Part shown: positions 52,470 through 61,898 of the stretch, in pieces
Layout: each line of letters opens with the position of its first letter
How positions within the stretch are numbered: position 1 is the first letter of the stretch
Notes under the pieces: generated by a model
What the model saw: the letters and a program-made list of their open reading frames with translations, nothing else
Database searches by the model: none
What the model was told of the DNA's origin: nothing
Made by a program: the position numbers and the translations under genes
From: Fervidicoccaceae archaeon
GTDB taxonomy: Archaea; Thermoproteota; Thermoprotei_A; Sulfolobales; Fervidicoccaceae
Direction of reading: 5' to 3'
NCBI GenBank assembly: GCA_038878695.1
Contig: JAVZVD010000001.1
Span: 186,001 to 250,000, forward strand
Length of the DNA: 64,000 nucleotides

Positions 52470-52895
52470 ATGGTGAAAAGAATGCGCGTAACTAATATAT
52501 TGAAGGTAGACCCTAAGGGTCGGATTACAATCCCGCTTGTGCTGAGAGAAGCCCTGGGCATACAAGAGGGCAGGCTCCTGCTCGCAATAGCCGACACCGA
52601 AAAGAAGGAGCTCGTGATAACGCCGCTGGTGCCATCGGAGAAGCAGATCTACGAGATAAAGGTAGAACTAAGCGATAAGCCGGGAGCGCTGGCCGACCTC
52701 AGCGAGAGGTTACGCGAGATGAAGCTGGACCAGATCCTGACTAGGTGCGCTGTGATCAGGCGAGGCGAGGTCGCGGAGTGCATCTTCGTTGTCGAGCCTC
52801 TGGAGACGCCAAGTGTAGACGTCGAAGCGGTCAAGAAGGAGCTCGAGGCGCTGGAAACGGTCTACTTCATCACGATTAAGCCCCTGGGGAAGTGA
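52470..52895 (+). CDS. AbrB-type DNA-binding protein with ACT domain
   Basis: Residues 8-52 are a SpoVT-AbrB swapped-hairpin DNA-binding domain (LKVDPKGRITIPLVLREALGI), residues 60-140 an ACT domain (YEIKVELSDKPGALADLSERL cut short here at 20). The combination suggests a small-molecule-responsive transcription regulator. ATG 52470, alternative ATG 52482. 141 aa. Divergent from DUF72, which it might regulate. Confidence 0.8.
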   Translation: MVKRMRVTNILKVDPKGRITIPLVLREALGIQEGRLLLAIADTEKKELVITPLVPSEKQIYEIKVELSDKPGALADLSERLREMKLDQILTRCAVIRRGEVAECIFVVEPLETPSVDVEAVKKELEALETVYFITIKPLGK

Positions 52896-52989
52896 GTCTC
52901 GTGAGGGGGGAGAGCCGGAGAGGGGCCTCAACCCGAATGAATGCCGAGGCTTCGCAGGGAACAGAAAACGTGTCCTGAGCCGACGTCTC

Positions 52990-53427
52990 GTGACATTATC
53001 GAGGTCGATGGAGATATTGACAAGTTCTCGAGGCCTCTACGCGAAGGACTGCCTTCGGCTTCCGCGAGAAATTGAGAAGTGGAATGAAGAGACCCTGGCC
53101 GCTCTCTCAGAGTGCGAGCTCATGTTGGCGACGCGCCTTCTGATCGGAGATCTCGCTAAGGGCCGCGGAGCCGCTTTCGCGATCGCTCTGAGTGAGAGCG
53201 GAGAGCTCTGTGCCGTAAAGGCTTCGTTAGCGCGCGTCGCCGATGAGAATGAGCCCTGGGAGAGGATAACCGAGCTATTGGGAGACTGCATGGATATAAG
53301 AATATTGAGGGGGCGCGGTAAGGTTTGGGTGATCTGCGAGGATCGAGAGCTGGATCTCGAGGAGGCGTTGAGCGAAGTCTCCGGCTACGAGGATCCAGCG
53401 GTGCTTTGCTACCATGAGTGGGAATAA
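52990..53427 (+). CDS. Hypothetical protein overlapping xpb
   Basis: 145 residues, acidic, not recognised. Helical N-terminal part (LPREIEKWNEETLAALSEC) and a beta-rich second half (AFAIALSESGELCAVKASL, GKVWVICED). GTG 52990 or ATG 53008. Its end overlaps the xpb start by 14 nt, so it is probably co-translated with the helicase. It does not resemble the nuclease Bax1 that often accompanies archaeal XPB. Confidence 0.65.
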   Translation: MTLSRSMEILTSSRGLYAKDCLRLPREIEKWNEETLAALSECELMLATRLLIGDLAKGRGAAFAIALSESGELCAVKASLARVADENEPWERITELLGDCMDIRILRGRGKVWVICEDRELDLEEALSEVSGYEDPAVLCYHEWE

Positions 53428-55090
53428 CTCGAGGGAGCGACTCCCCTCGGTTAGGTTCAGGGTGCGCGGTTGGATCGACGACGAGACCTTCGGGGAGCTC
53501 CTCAAGTTTAGCGACTACTTAGGTCGAGACGGAGATGAAATAAGATTTGTTTTGAATCACGCGAAAGCAGAAAAAAATAATTATGATCTTAGAGAAATAA
53601 TATTATTTTTGAAGAATCTCGGAGATAGGGTCGATGAGAGAGCTCTGAGGTACCTTGAGGAATACGAGGAGAAGAGCCGCTCCGTTGAACTTGAGCTGGA
53701 AGGCTCAAAGGTGCTCGTGAGGCCTCGCGTTTTCCTGGGAGAATACGCGAAACAGCTTCAGGGATTGCTCAAATACGATAGAGCGAGAAAGGTCTTCTGG
53801 GCTAGCCTCGGGGCCCTCCCCATTTTGCGGGAGAAACTCGAGTCGTTGGGCTTAAGCGTGGTCGATAAAATAGGTCTCCCTGAGGCCCAACCTCTTCCCA
53901 ACAAGCTCTCCTTCAAAGGTCAGCTGAGAGATTATCAGAAGGAGGCTCTCGAGGCTTGGCGCTCGAGCGGGTATCGAGGCATAATCGCTCTGCCCACCGG
54001 AGCCGGGAAGACCCTCGTGGCGATCGCGGCTATGGCTATGCTATCAGAGCGGACCCTGGTGGTGGTCTACACGAAAGAGCAGTTATGGCAGTGGATCGAG
54101 AAGATACTAGAGCTCACAGACGCACCTAAGGCCTTCGTGGCTGGGTTCTACGGCGAGGAGAAGAGGCTAGCCCCGATAACCGTCTCAACTTATCAAACCG
54201 CCTTCAGGAACGTGGAGGACCTCGGGCTCAGGTTCAGTTTTCTAGTCGTCGATGAAGTGCATCACCTGCCGGCCGAGAAGTTCAAGACAATAGCTCTGAA
54301 CATGTACTCTCCAAGAAGAATGGGCTTGAGCGCCACAGTGGTCAGAGAAGATGGTAAGCACGTCGAGCTATTCCCCTTGATGGGTGGGGTGATCTATCAC
54401 AAAGGGGCTCAAGAGCTAGCTCAGTGGGGCTACCTCGCCCCCTACGTAACCAAGCTCATTAGGGTTGATCTGACGAAGGAGGAGCGGGAGAAGTTCGAGA
54501 ACCTTAAGAGGGCATATAGGGCTCTCGTTGGCGAGATTCCCTTTAAGGAGCTAGTGACGCGAGCTCAGCGCGGAGACCCCATCGCGTCAAGAGCGCTAAA
54601 GATACATAGCGAAATGCTGCAGCTAGTTCAACGCTCGAGGGCGAAGCTCGAGGCGCTAACGAAGATAGTAAACGAAGAACTTAGCAGAGGCTCAAAGATA
54701 CTCGTCTTCACGCAATATGTCGATCAGGCCGAGGAACTCGGCAGGATGCTCAACGCCTGCGTACTAACCGGCGAGATGGATCAGAAGACGAGAAGGAAGG
54801 TCTTAGATGAGTTCAAATCCGCTCCCAGCGGAGTATTGGTCCTGACCTCTGTCGGCGACGAGGGTCTCGACATACCGGATGTCGACGTCGGCATAATAGT
54901 AGCGGGGACAGGCAGTCGAAGGCAGTTTATACAGAGGCTCGGGAGACTGCTGAGGCCCAAGCCGGGCAAGATCGCCAGGCTCTACGAAATAGTGACTCGA
55001 GGCACGGGCGAGGAGTCCCAAGCCAGGAGAAGGAAAAGAGCCCTCTTAGATGAGGTCTTAGAGGGAGCCCCCGATCGCGGAGTCGATTAG
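53414..55090 (+). CDS. xpb: DNA helicase XPB (Rad25)
   Basis: SF2 helicase of the archaeal XPB type, linked to excision repair and transcription. Damage-recognition-like N-terminal region, Walker A LPTGAGKT, DEVHH box, SATVVRED (motif III), a thumb-like insert and motif VI QRLGRLLRPKPG. 558 aa is in the range of long archaeal XPB. ATG 53414. No bax1 gene follows. Confidence 0.9.
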   Translation: MSGNNSRERLPSVRFRVRGWIDDETFGELLKFSDYLGRDGDEIRFVLNHAKAEKNNYDLREIILFLKNLGDRVDERALRYLEEYEEKSRSVELELEGSKVLVRPRVFLGEYAKQLQGLLKYDRARKVFWASLGALPILREKLESLGLSVVDKIGLPEAQPLPNKLSFKGQLRDYQKEALEAWRSSGYRGIIALPTGAGKTLVAIAAMAMLSERTLVVVYTKEQLWQWIEKILELTDAPKAFVAGFYGEEKRLAPITVSTYQTAFRNVEDLGLRFSFLVVDEVHHLPAEKFKTIALNMYSPRRMGLSATVVREDGKHVELFPLMGGVIYHKGAQELAQWGYLAPYVTKLIRVDLTKEEREKFENLKRAYRALVGEIPFKELVTRAQRGDPIASRALKIHSEMLQLVQRSRAKLEALTKIVNEELSRGSKILVFTQYVDQAEELGRMLNACVLTGEMDQKTRRKVLDEFKSAPSGVLVLTSVGDEGLDIPDVDVGIIVAGTGSRRQFIQRLGRLLRPKPGKIARLYEIVTRGTGEESQARRRKRALLDEVLEGAPDRGVD

Positions 55091-55119
55091 TATTTAATAT
55101 TCTAGCGCCGGAGCCCACG

Positions 55120-55464
55120 ATGGTGCAGCGTTTGGAGGAGAGTAGCAAGAAAGTGGCCGTTTTCGAGGGTACGGCTAGGGTTGGCGAGATAGCCCGAGGA
55201 TTCATGCATATTCAGCTTAGGCCGGAGGATTTGACGAGCCCCTTATCCTTCCAGATGGCCCTCAGCAGGATCTACGAGACCCTGATCAGGACGCTACAGG
55301 AAGGACCTAAGAAGACGTTCGTAGCCGAGGTCAGATTCACTGACTCAATAGGTCAGAACGTCTCATTCGCCGTCGATCTAGGCACAACACCTCCGCCATT
55401 CCAGAGCGAACGCGTGAAAGCCAAAATCATAGTTGAGCTCTACGAGGAGAATCGAGAGTCCTAA
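55120..55464 (+). CDS. Hypothetical protein downstream of xpb
   Basis: 114 residues, not recognised. Predicted strand-helix-strand with FEGTARVGEIARGFMHIQL and KTFVAEVRFTDSIGQNVSFA. A TATA-like AGTATTTAATATTC immediately upstream (55089-55102) gives it its own promoter. ATG 55120. Its last 38 nt overlap a convergent gene. Confidence 0.65.
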   Translation: MVQRLEESSKKVAVFEGTARVGEIARGFMHIQLRPEDLTSPLSFQMALSRIYETLIRTLQEGPKKTFVAEVRFTDSIGQNVSFAVDLGTTPPPFQSERVKAKIIVELYEENRES

Positions 55465-55726
55465 CTAGTCTTATATATAAATAATATTGTAGCATATCAT
55501 TTAAAACTTCTGTAAAACTTCTTATCAAAATATTATCGGTGTCCAGAGGAATAAGATAGCCTAGCTTGATGATGCGCCTACATATGTTCCTAGACACTCT
55601 GCGCGTGAAACCAAACTTCGCGGATACCTCCTCGACCAAAGAATCGAAGCTCAGGATTTCCCCAGCATGACGTAACGATAGAAAGTAGAAAACCAAGAGT
55701 TCACGCTTCTTCGGCCATCTCCTCAA
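55427..55726 (-). CDS. Winged-helix-like hypothetical protein
   Basis: 99 residues: basic N-terminus and a possible winged helix (ILSFDSLVEEVSAKFGF, RRVSRNICRRIIKLGYLIPL). The 3' half is distinctly A/T-rich compared with neighbours. ATG 55726 overlaps the upstream gene by 26 nt. Could be a DNA-binding regulator; no family assigned. Confidence 0.55.
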   Translation of the reverse strand: MRRWPKKRELLVFYFLSLRHAGEILSFDSLVEEVSAKFGFTRRVSRNICRRIIKLGYLIPLDTDNILIRSFTEVLNDMLQYYLYIRLVRTLDSPRRAQL

Positions 55727-56120
55727 CTCCCTTGCCCCCGCTCTGCACGCCGCAGATGAGCCTCTTAATTTCTCGACAGAGGCTCCTGGGGGCGAATCCC
55801 ATCTTCAGAAGCTCAAGGAGAACACCTAAGTTCTCCTCTTTTAACACTATGGTTTCAGCCCAGGCATCTCTCTCGATCACGTAATAACGATCGCCCAGCT
55901 CCCCTCTGGCTGGGTCTTCGCACAGAATACTACCGCTTCCAATTACGAAGAACGCCTTGGTTGCGAGAGACCCCTTGACGAAAAATGACGCGAGAACTGT
56001 CGTCGGTTCGCACAACAGCAACATTCTCCGACAGATGTCACGTCTACTCAGACACGGGGGGAGGTTGCCGGTTCGGAGCAACGAGATATCGTAGATCACG
56101 GAGCCTTTCTTGAGCCTCAA
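55701..56120 (-). CDS. Hypothetical protein, cysteine-bearing
   Basis: 139 residues, not recognised. Features: CLSRRDICRRMLLLCEPTT, a glycine-rich stretch FFVIGSGSILCED and a helical C-terminus (LEELLKMGF-like, SLCREIKRLICG). TTG 56120 is behind GGGAGGAAA by about 12 nt, and TGAAATAAAAT upstream may be its TATA box. Forms a pair with the winged-helix gene behind it. Confidence 0.5.
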   Translation of the reverse strand: MRLKKGSVIYDISLLRTGNLPPCLSRRDICRRMLLLCEPTTVLASFFVKGSLATKAFFVIGSGSILCEDPARGELGDRYYVIERDAWAETIVLKEENLGVLLELLKMGFAPRSLCREIKRLICGVQSGGKGVEEMAEEA

Positions 56121-56165
56121 ATCGTGGAAATTTCCTCCCGCAGTATCTCAAGGAGATTTTATTTC

Positions 56166-56170
56166 AAAAA
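56166..56170 (-). terminator. T-tract after alba
   Basis: Minus-strand GTAGTTTTTGAAAT about 32 nt after the alba stop. It also borders the A/T block that may drive the next gene. Confidence 0.4.
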
Positions 56171-56201
56171 CTACAAACCGTTTCTGAGAAGCCGATCCTC
56201 G

Positions 56202-56492
56202 TTATTTTGCAAGCTTCAACGTTATCTCAATGGTGGAAACTCTGCTGGTCCTGTCCTGTCCCTGGATCGTTTGACTCCCGATCTTTATGTCCTTCACTTG
56301 GACCTTCTCGACGAGCAGCTTGTTTCTAATTATTTCGACCGTGTCGACCGCCTTTCCAATGGCTCTTCCTCTCGCCTTGATGACGACCTCGTCGACTCCC
56401 TGGTTTAGGAGGGCTAGCACAGCCATGACGTAGTTCATCACAGGCTTTTTACCGACGAGGATTACATTGCTAGGCGTCGCTCCTATGGCCAT
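56202..56492 (-). CDS. albA: Chromatin protein Alba
   Basis: 96-residue Alba: [20 protein letters not shown] with the DNA-binding Lys pair, [17 protein letters not shown] and the closing [11 protein letters not shown]. The frame is open further upstream, but ATG 56492 is the conserved start and has AAGGTG 7 nt before it. Divergent from reverse gyrase; TATA at 56547-56560. Confidence 0.95.
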   Translation of the reverse strand: MAIGATPSNVILVGKKPVMNYVMAVLALLNQGVDEVVIKARGRAIGKAVDTVEIIRNKLLVEKVQVKDIKIGSQTIQGQDRTSRVSTIEITLKLAK

Positions 56493-56546
56493 TCCCGGAC
56501 ACCTTTTCCTGTTGCAGCCGCAAGCCCCTCTATACGCCGTAGAAGA

Positions 56547-56560
56547 GCTTAAAAATTTAG
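56547..56560 (-). promoter_or_regulatory. TATA box of alba
   Basis: Minus-strand CTAAATTTTTAAGC, giving a transcription start near 56528 and a leader of about 35 nt. Confidence 0.6.
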
Positions 56561-56610
56561 AGGTGCCGCGGCACGCTTGGCGATTCGTGGTGAAGCGAAG
56601 AGCCCCCTCC

Positions 56611-56618
56611 TTTATATT
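56611..56618 (+). promoter_or_regulatory. TATA box of reverse gyrase
   Basis: TTTATATT after a C-rich stretch, predicting a transcription start near 56641 and a leader of about 47 nt before ATG 56688. Confidence 0.65.
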
Positions 56619-56687
56619 GTCAACCCCCCAGTGCAGCCCTCTCATCGGGTTTCCAGCGCCACGAGCATTGGAGAGGACGAGCTTTCT

Positions 56688-59600
56688 ATGGGTACCGAGA
56701 TCCGCGCCGTCTATTACGCTGCTTGTCCGAGTTGTGGAGGGCCTGCCTCCTCGGTTAGGCTCGAACGAGGCTTGCCCTGTTCCTCTTGCCTCCCCGACTC
56801 GAGCAAACTTGATGAAATTACGATACAGAACTCTAATCGAAGACATATGTATGGAGAAATTGCTAAGAGAGCTTCATCGCGGGCCGCGCGCGGCTACTTC
56901 GCTTATTTATCTTCCATCTACTCGGAGGTGGAGGTTCTCGAGCGGATGTTCTCCGAGGTGGTGGGTCACCGCTTTTGGGATCTCCAGAGATCTTGGTGCG
57001 TACGCCTGCTACTCGGCGAGAGCTTCGCCATGGTGGCTCCCACCGGAGTGGGCAAGAGTACATTGCTCTTAGTGTACGCGCTCTACGCCGCTTCTCAAGG
57101 GAAAAAAGTCTACATCGTTGTCCCAACAGATAACTTACTCTTTCAAACCGCGGAAAGGCTAGACTTCATGAGAGAGAGGCTCGGCACGAATGTGAGAATC
57201 TTATGCTATAATAGTAGGAACAGTAAAGCCAAGAAGGAGAAGACGCTGGAGGGGCTCCTCCTCGGCGAGTACGACGTATTTCTGTCCACGTCCGCCTTCC
57301 TCTCGCGTCATTTCGAGAAGATTAGGTCGCTCAGATTCGATGTGGTGCTAGTCGACGACGTCGACTCCATCCTTAAGAAGAGCGTCAACATAGAGAGGGT
57401 GCTGCTTCTCATAGGCTTCGATGAGAAAGACATTGAGAACGCCGAGGCTATAATCAGAGCTAAGCGCGAGCTGGCCTTGGCTAGGGCATCGATCGACCAA
57501 AGCAGAGCCGAGAGGCTGGCCGAAGAGGTCGAGAGGCTCAGGCTCAATCTAAGCGAGGCCCTGGCCTCGAAGAGAGTAGGCCAACTCGTGATAGCTAGCG
57601 CCACGGGCAGGCAGAGCGGCCTCAAGCCGTTGCTCTTTCGCGAGCTCTTAGGGTTCGAAGTGGGAGGCTTACACGACTATATGAGAAATGTCATTGATGC
57701 ATTTGAACTCTGCGACGAGGAGGAGCTCCCCGCTCTCGTGGCAGAGCTCGTGAGCATATTGGGACCTGGTGGTCTAATCTTCGTGCCCAAAGACCGAGGG
57801 GTCGCGAAGGCCAAAGAGATCGCGGAGAAGCTACGGCGACTCGGCTTGCGCGCAGAGGTGGCGTTGCGCGGGAGAAGGGCCCTCCGCGCAATGGCTCTGG
57901 GAGAGCTCGACGTACTCGTCGGCGTCTCGAGTTACTACGGAACTCTGGTCCGCGGTATAGACCTCCCGGATAAGATAAAGTACGCGATCTTCGCGGGTAT
58001 CCCCAGAAATAGACTCCCATTAGAGAGAGCTCTGCTAAGCCCCAAGAGACTACTACAGGTCCTGGCACACCTGGAACCCGAAACGTTGCGCGAAAGAGAA
58101 GTAGCCTCGCTCCGTTCGATCGTGGAGAGGCTCTCCCATGGCGAGTTGACCGCACTGAAGATCGCTCTCGAGAAGCACTCTCTCGATCAATTGAGGGGGG
58201 ATCTGGCCGAGCTCGGGAGCAGGATCCTCGAGCTCGTCGGCAGAGTCGTTGAGGACGCGAGAAGGAAGCTCTGCGGGGCTCCGAAGCCCAGAATGCTAGT
58301 CGGCTCGAGTTATATTGAGTGTCTCGAGGGAGGGTCTTTATACCTCGTGGTCCCTGACGTCTTCACCTATCTCCAAGCTAGCGGCAGGACTAGCAGGCTC
58401 CTCAATGATAAGATGACTCGCGGCCTCTCTGTAGTCCTAGAAACGTCTCGAGAGGCCGTAGAATCGCTACAGGCCAAGGCCTCTGCGTATCTGCGAGGCT
58501 TCAGACTCATCCCGCTTAGCACTCTCGACCTGCAAGCCGTGAGGGAAGAGCTCGAGGGGTCGAGGAAAGGAGAACTCTACAAGGTGAAACCGGCGAAGTC
58601 ATTGCTTTTTATAGTAGAATCTCCTACTAAGGCGAGAACGATTGCGAGCTTCTTCGGTAGACCGTCTCGGAGAAGATTCCTAGACGTCGTAGTCAACGAA
58701 ATAGCTATGATAGATCCGAATACCAAGGACGCCTATTTGGCTCTCATTGTGGCCACGAGAGGGCACATCTTCGATCTCGCTATTGACGACGTGGGTTACC
58801 ACGGCACTCTCCTAGTGGGGGGAGACGTCGTCCCAATCTACGCTCCCATAACCAAGTGTCGGAGTTGCGGCGAAGTCTTCAGCTCCATCTCGAAGCGCTG
58901 CCCTAAGTGCGGCGAGGCGAATAGGTTGAAGAGCTCAATGGACGTAGTCGAGGCCTTGCGAAGATTAAGCATGGAAGTGGAGACGGTCATCATAGCTACT
59001 GATCCGGACGCGGAGGGCGAGAAGATAGCCTGGGACGTCAGTTTGATGCTGCGCGCGCTGGCCCCGCGCATTTTGCGCGCCGAATTTCATGAAGTCACGT
59101 TGGAGGCGGTGCTGAGAGCGTTGAAGAACCCGAGAGAGATAGATCGGGGGAGAGTAGCGGCTCAAGTCGTGCGCCGGGTCAGCGATCGCTGGATCGGCTT
59201 CTCTTTATCGAAGAAGCTGTGGGAGAAGTTTGGTCGACGATGGCTCGGCGCGGGCAGAGTTCAGGGACCGGTCCTCGGATGGATAGTCGATCGGTACGAC
59301 AGATGGAAACGCGAGAAAGGGTACCGGGTCATCGTTAAGTTAGAACATAACTTAAAACTCAACTTATTCGTCGCAAACGCTAACGAGGCACGAGACCTGA
59401 GAGAGAGATTGTTGAGCACTAGGAAAGTCCGTATTTGGAGGCGATCCTCCGAAATACGAGAGCTAACGCCTCCACCACCGTTTACCACAGACGAACTAAT
59501 CTCCGAGGCCAACAGGCTGCTCGGCTTCGCGGCGCCTCTGACCATGAGGTTGGCCCAGGAGCTATTCGAAGCAGGTCTCATAACATACCATAGGACCGAC

Positions 59601-60434
59601 AGCACTAGAGTCTCGAGCGATGGTTTGCGAGTCGCCCAGGAGTACTTCGAGAAGAGGAATCTGCGATCGCTCTACGCGCCGAGGAGCTGGGATGGCGCGA
59701 AGGGAGCCCACGAGGCGATCAGACCTACCACGCCCTTGGCCCCCGATGAGGTGGAGAGGGGTCTATTGAGCGGAGCGCTCAGAGCTTACGTACCCATCAC
59801 CGAGAAGCACCTAAAACTCTACGGCTTGGTCTTCAGAAGATTCATGGCCAGTCAAGCTAAGCGGGCGGTGGCCAAGTTCGATGAGGTAGAATTCGAGTTA
59901 GCCGGGAAGAGGGTCGAGGCCGAGCTGCTCGAGGAGATCTTAGAAGCAGGATTCTTGGCATTGCTTGGGGAAGAGCCCCGCCCCAGCGTCAAGAAACTCC
60001 TTGAGAGGGGCGAGGCCGACGTTGTAAGCGTCGAGCTCCACCGCGGCTCAGCTGTGCCGCTATATACTCAAGGCGAGATCGTCACTATGATGAGAGAGCG
60101 AGGAATTGGTAGGCCTAGCACCTATGTCACCACTCTGGAGAATCTCGCTAGGCACGGCTACGTAGTTGTGTCTAAGGTGCGCAAGGCCCTGGTACCAACT
60201 AAATTAGGCATCGAGATATACTCCTTTCTCTCGTCCAATTATCCCACGCTCGTAAGTGAGGAGACGACCAGGCGACTGGAAGAGGAGATAAACTCCCTCG
60301 AGAGGGGGGAGCTAGAGCTCAGGGGAACTCTCTCGGGTCTTTTGCGCGAGTTGGAGCTGCTGGGCCTCTACGTCATGGAGCCTGAGCGTATAGGAGTTTG
60401 CGGCGAGGAGCTGAGAAGAGAGCTTTTAGCTTAG
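56688..60434 (+). CDS. rgy: Reverse gyrase
   Basis: Helicase-topoisomerase IA fusion that adds positive supercoils, a hallmark of hyperthermophiles. N-terminal zinc finger (Cys13, Cys16, Cys31, Cys34), Walker [15 protein letters not shown] box, helicase end QASGRTSRL, Toprim start [11 protein letters not shown], second zinc finger CRSCG...[17 protein letters not shown] and catalytic Tyr967 in [13 protein letters not shown]. 1248 aa from ATG 56688, chosen over the open frame from 56577 because a TATA box and GAGAGGA lie in between. Confidence 0.97.
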   Translation: MGTEIRAVYYAACPSCGGPASSVRLERGLPCSSCLPDSSKLDEITIQNSNRRHMYGEIAKRASSRAARGYFAYLSSIYSEVEVLERMFSEVVGHRFWDLQRSWCVRLLLGESFAMVAPTGVGKSTLLLVYALYAASQGKKVYIVVPTDNLLFQTAERLDFMRERLGTNVRILCYNSRNSKAKKEKTLEGLLLGEYDVFLSTSAFLSRHFEKIRSLRFDVVLVDDVDSILKKSVNIERVLLLIGFDEKDIENAEAIIRAKRELALARASIDQSRAERLAEEVERLRLNLSEALASKRVGQLVIASATGRQSGLKPLLFRELLGFEVGGLHDYMRNVIDAFELCDEEELPALVAELVSILGPGGLIFVPKDRGVAKAKEIAEKLRRLGLRAEVALRGRRALRAMALGELDVLVGVSSYYGTLVRGIDLPDKIKYAIFAGIPRNRLPLERALLSPKRLLQVLAHLEPETLREREVASLRSIVERLSHGELTALKIALEKHSLDQLRGDLAELGSRILELVGRVVEDARRKLCGAPKPRMLVGSSYIECLEGGSLYLVVPDVFTYLQASGRTSRLLNDKMTRGLSVVLETSREAVESLQAKASAYLRGFRLIPLSTLDLQAVREELEGSRKGELYKVKPAKSLLFIVESPTKARTIASFFGRPSRRRFLDVVVNEIAMIDPNTKDAYLALIVATRGHIFDLAIDDVGYHGTLLVGGDVVPIYAPITKCRSCGEVFSSISKRCPKCGEANRLKSSMDVVEALRRLSMEVETVIIATDPDAEGEKIAWDVSLMLRALAPRILRAEFHEVTLEAVLRALKNPREIDRGRVAAQVVRRVSDRWIGFSLSKKLWEKFGRRWLGAGRVQGPVLGWIVDRYDRWKREKGYRVIVKLEHNLKLNLFVANANEARDLRERLLSTRKVRIWRRSSEIRELTPPPPFTTDELISEANRLLGFAAPLTMRLAQELFEAGLITYHRTDSTRVSSDGLRVAQEYFEKRNLRSLYAPRSWDGAKGAHEAIRPTTPLAPDEVERGLLSGALRAYVPITEKHLKLYGLVFRRFMASQAKRAVAKFDEVEFELAGKRVEAELLEEILEAGFLALLGEEPRPSVKKLLERGEADVVSVELHRGSAVPLYTQGEIVTMMRERGIGRPSTYVTTLENLARHGYVVVSKVRKALVPTKLGIEIYSFLSSNYPTLVSEETTRRLEEEINSLERGELELRGTLSGLLRELELLGLYVMEPERIGVCGEELRRELLA

Positions 60435-60437
60435 GAG

Positions 60438-60719
60438 TTAAGCTAGCTTCAGCGATATCTCTATGTACGAGACTTTCCTTTTTCCAGACTTCTCGCTTCC
60501 TATAGATACTCCTACTAACTTCAAACCATCTCCCAATCTTTCTTTTATTTCATTATAAATATCTATGGCTTTGCTTATATTTTCGCCTCTTCCTTTAATT
60601 ATTACTACCTCGTCCTCTCCCGCTTCCCTCAGCATTACGATGGCTCTCAGGGCATAGGCGTTCGGGTCCTCGCCCCCAACGAAGATCGTTCGACTTCTCG
60701 AGCGCTCTGAGCCGGACAT
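60438..60719 (-). CDS. Second Alba-family protein
   Basis: 93-residue Alba paralogue: TIFVGGEDPNAYALRAIVM, DEVVIKGRGENISKAIDIY and the end SYIEISLKLA. The Lys pair that contacts DNA in Alba (GKKP) is replaced by GGEDP, so binding properties should differ; heterodimers with Alba are known in Sulfolobus. ATG 60719 is preferred to the TTG one codon earlier. Convergent with reverse gyrase, 3 nt apart. Confidence 0.9.
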   Translation of the reverse strand: MSGSERSRSRTIFVGGEDPNAYALRAIVMLREAGEDEVVIIKGRGENISKAIDIYNEIKERLGDGLKLVGVSIGSEKSGKRKVSYIEISLKLA

Positions 60720-60934
60720 CAATAGTGATCACGCTCTTACCTTCTTCGAGTGGACCTCCTAGGAGCAAGCGCGAGTCAGCCGAAATAAGTGTTTAGCACT
60801 CGGCGGGGCCTCTAACGGTTCTCTTCTTATATGTGTCAACAAGAGGTAAAATTCCCTTGGGCAATGAAGAGAACGCCGCAACCGATAGGTGAGGAGGGCC
60901 TGTGTTTCTGAGCCTCGCATTAGGTGCTCAGTAA

Positions 60935-61423
60935 ATGAAGGCTCGAAGGTGCCGAGCAAGAATATTCTGCGTTGCCGAAGACAGCGTTAAAGCCTCTAAA
61001 ATAGGTATAGCTATGAGCAAAGAAGGCTTCAAGGTAAATTATTTCAGAGAAGGAAAATACGAGGTCATCGAGGCCAGCGGCCCTTGCGGCTTCTTAAGTA
61101 AAACGAAGGAGCTGGGAGAGTGTCTAGTCTTAAGCGGATTCCTCGAGGGCATGTGTCGGAGTGACCGAAAAGGCGAATTGGTAGAGGTACTAGAATCGAC
61201 CGGCCCGAGCGGCGTCCCTGTGCTTTTAGAGAGACGAGGGAGCATTCTACGGGTTAGGCCCTTTAATAGAAGCCTCGTCAATGGAGCGAGAATATTGACC
61301 TTAAAGCGGGATCGCGCGGGAGCAGCTCTATTGTCCGGGAGAATTTTCGCGCTCGAGCGCGAAATGCTTCTAGAGGCAGACAAAATTATGCGGGAAATTC
61401 TCAGAGAGGTCTGCTCTGAGTGA
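60935..61423 (+). CDS. Hypothetical protein
   Basis: 162 residues, not recognised. Basic N-terminus MKARRCRARIFCVAED, a central VIEASGPCGFLSK and a later parallel VLESTGPSGVPVLL, hinting at two similar beta units; helical C-terminus. ATG 60935. The 212 nt before it, up to the second alba gene, show no further gene or RNA I can support. Confidence 0.55.
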   Translation: MKARRCRARIFCVAEDSVKASKIGIAMSKEGFKVNYFREGKYEVIEASGPCGFLSKTKELGECLVLSGFLEGMCRSDRKGELVEVLESTGPSGVPVLLERRGSILRVRPFNRSLVNGARILTLKRDRAGAALLSGRIFALEREMLLEADKIMREILREVCSE

Positions 61424-61435
61424 TCACGCGCCTGC

Positions 61436-61687
61436 TCAGAGCCTCTTGGTCTCAACGCGCTCGCGGCTCTTCTCGAGATCCGCGATAGTCTTCTGGATCT
61501 GCCTCTCGACGCATGAGACGTCGGGGGCCTCCAGCATAACTATCTTGAAGAACTTGGCAGCGCATTTGGCCGAGTGAAAATGAAGCCTTAAGCCCCCTCG
61601 CATTATGATGACGCCTTGCCCCTCCGAGAAGGCGCGCCCGCAGACCACGCAGCGTTTAGCGTCACTCAAGAGAGCTCGCCTCTTCAC
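61436..61687 (-). CDS. TRASH/L24e-like zinc protein
   Basis: 83 residues with a metal-binding pattern RCVVCGRAFSEG ... LHFHSAKCAAKFFK (CxxC then His/Cys), similar to ribosomal protein L24e and TRASH domains, followed by a charged helix. It may be an L24e-like RNA-binding protein or a metal sensor. GTG 61687 overlaps the upstream small gene by 26 nt. Confidence 0.65.
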   Translation of the reverse strand: MKRRALLSDAKRCVVCGRAFSEGQGVIIMRGGLRLHFHSAKCAAKFFKIVMLEAPDVSCVERQIQKTIADLEKSRERVETKRL

Positions 61688-61898
61688 CGAATAGCCTGGA
61701 GAGGATCTCTCTAGCTTTCTTCTCCGCGAGCTCTTTATTGGGAGCCCCCACGTCTATCACGATACCGCTGCGAGCATGTTTGAATCTGAACCTCTTCGTG
61801 GAACCAATCAACCTCTCTTCCACCAACGAGAGCTCCTCCTCGCCCCCTGTCTTCTTTAAGTAATCTATTATCGACGGCTTTGACTTCTCGCCGCTCAA
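61662..61898 (-). CDS. Small hypothetical protein in HIT operon
   Basis: 78 residues, acidic/basic mixed, not recognised: an N-terminal helix and strand pair (KRFRFKHARSGIVIDVGAP) then helix NKELAEKKAREILSRLF. TTG 61898 overlaps the HIT gene stop (TTGA), so it is translationally coupled. Confidence 0.6.
   Translation of the reverse strand: MSGEKSKPSIIDYLKKTGGEEELSLVEERLIGSTKRFRFKHARSGIVIDVGAPNKELAEKKAREILSRLFGEEASSLE

Noticed and set aside
56493-56846. Long N-terminal extension of Alba
   Set aside because: It crosses the divergent reverse gyrase promoter and start and is not Alba-like; ATG 56492 gives the standard 96-residue protein.
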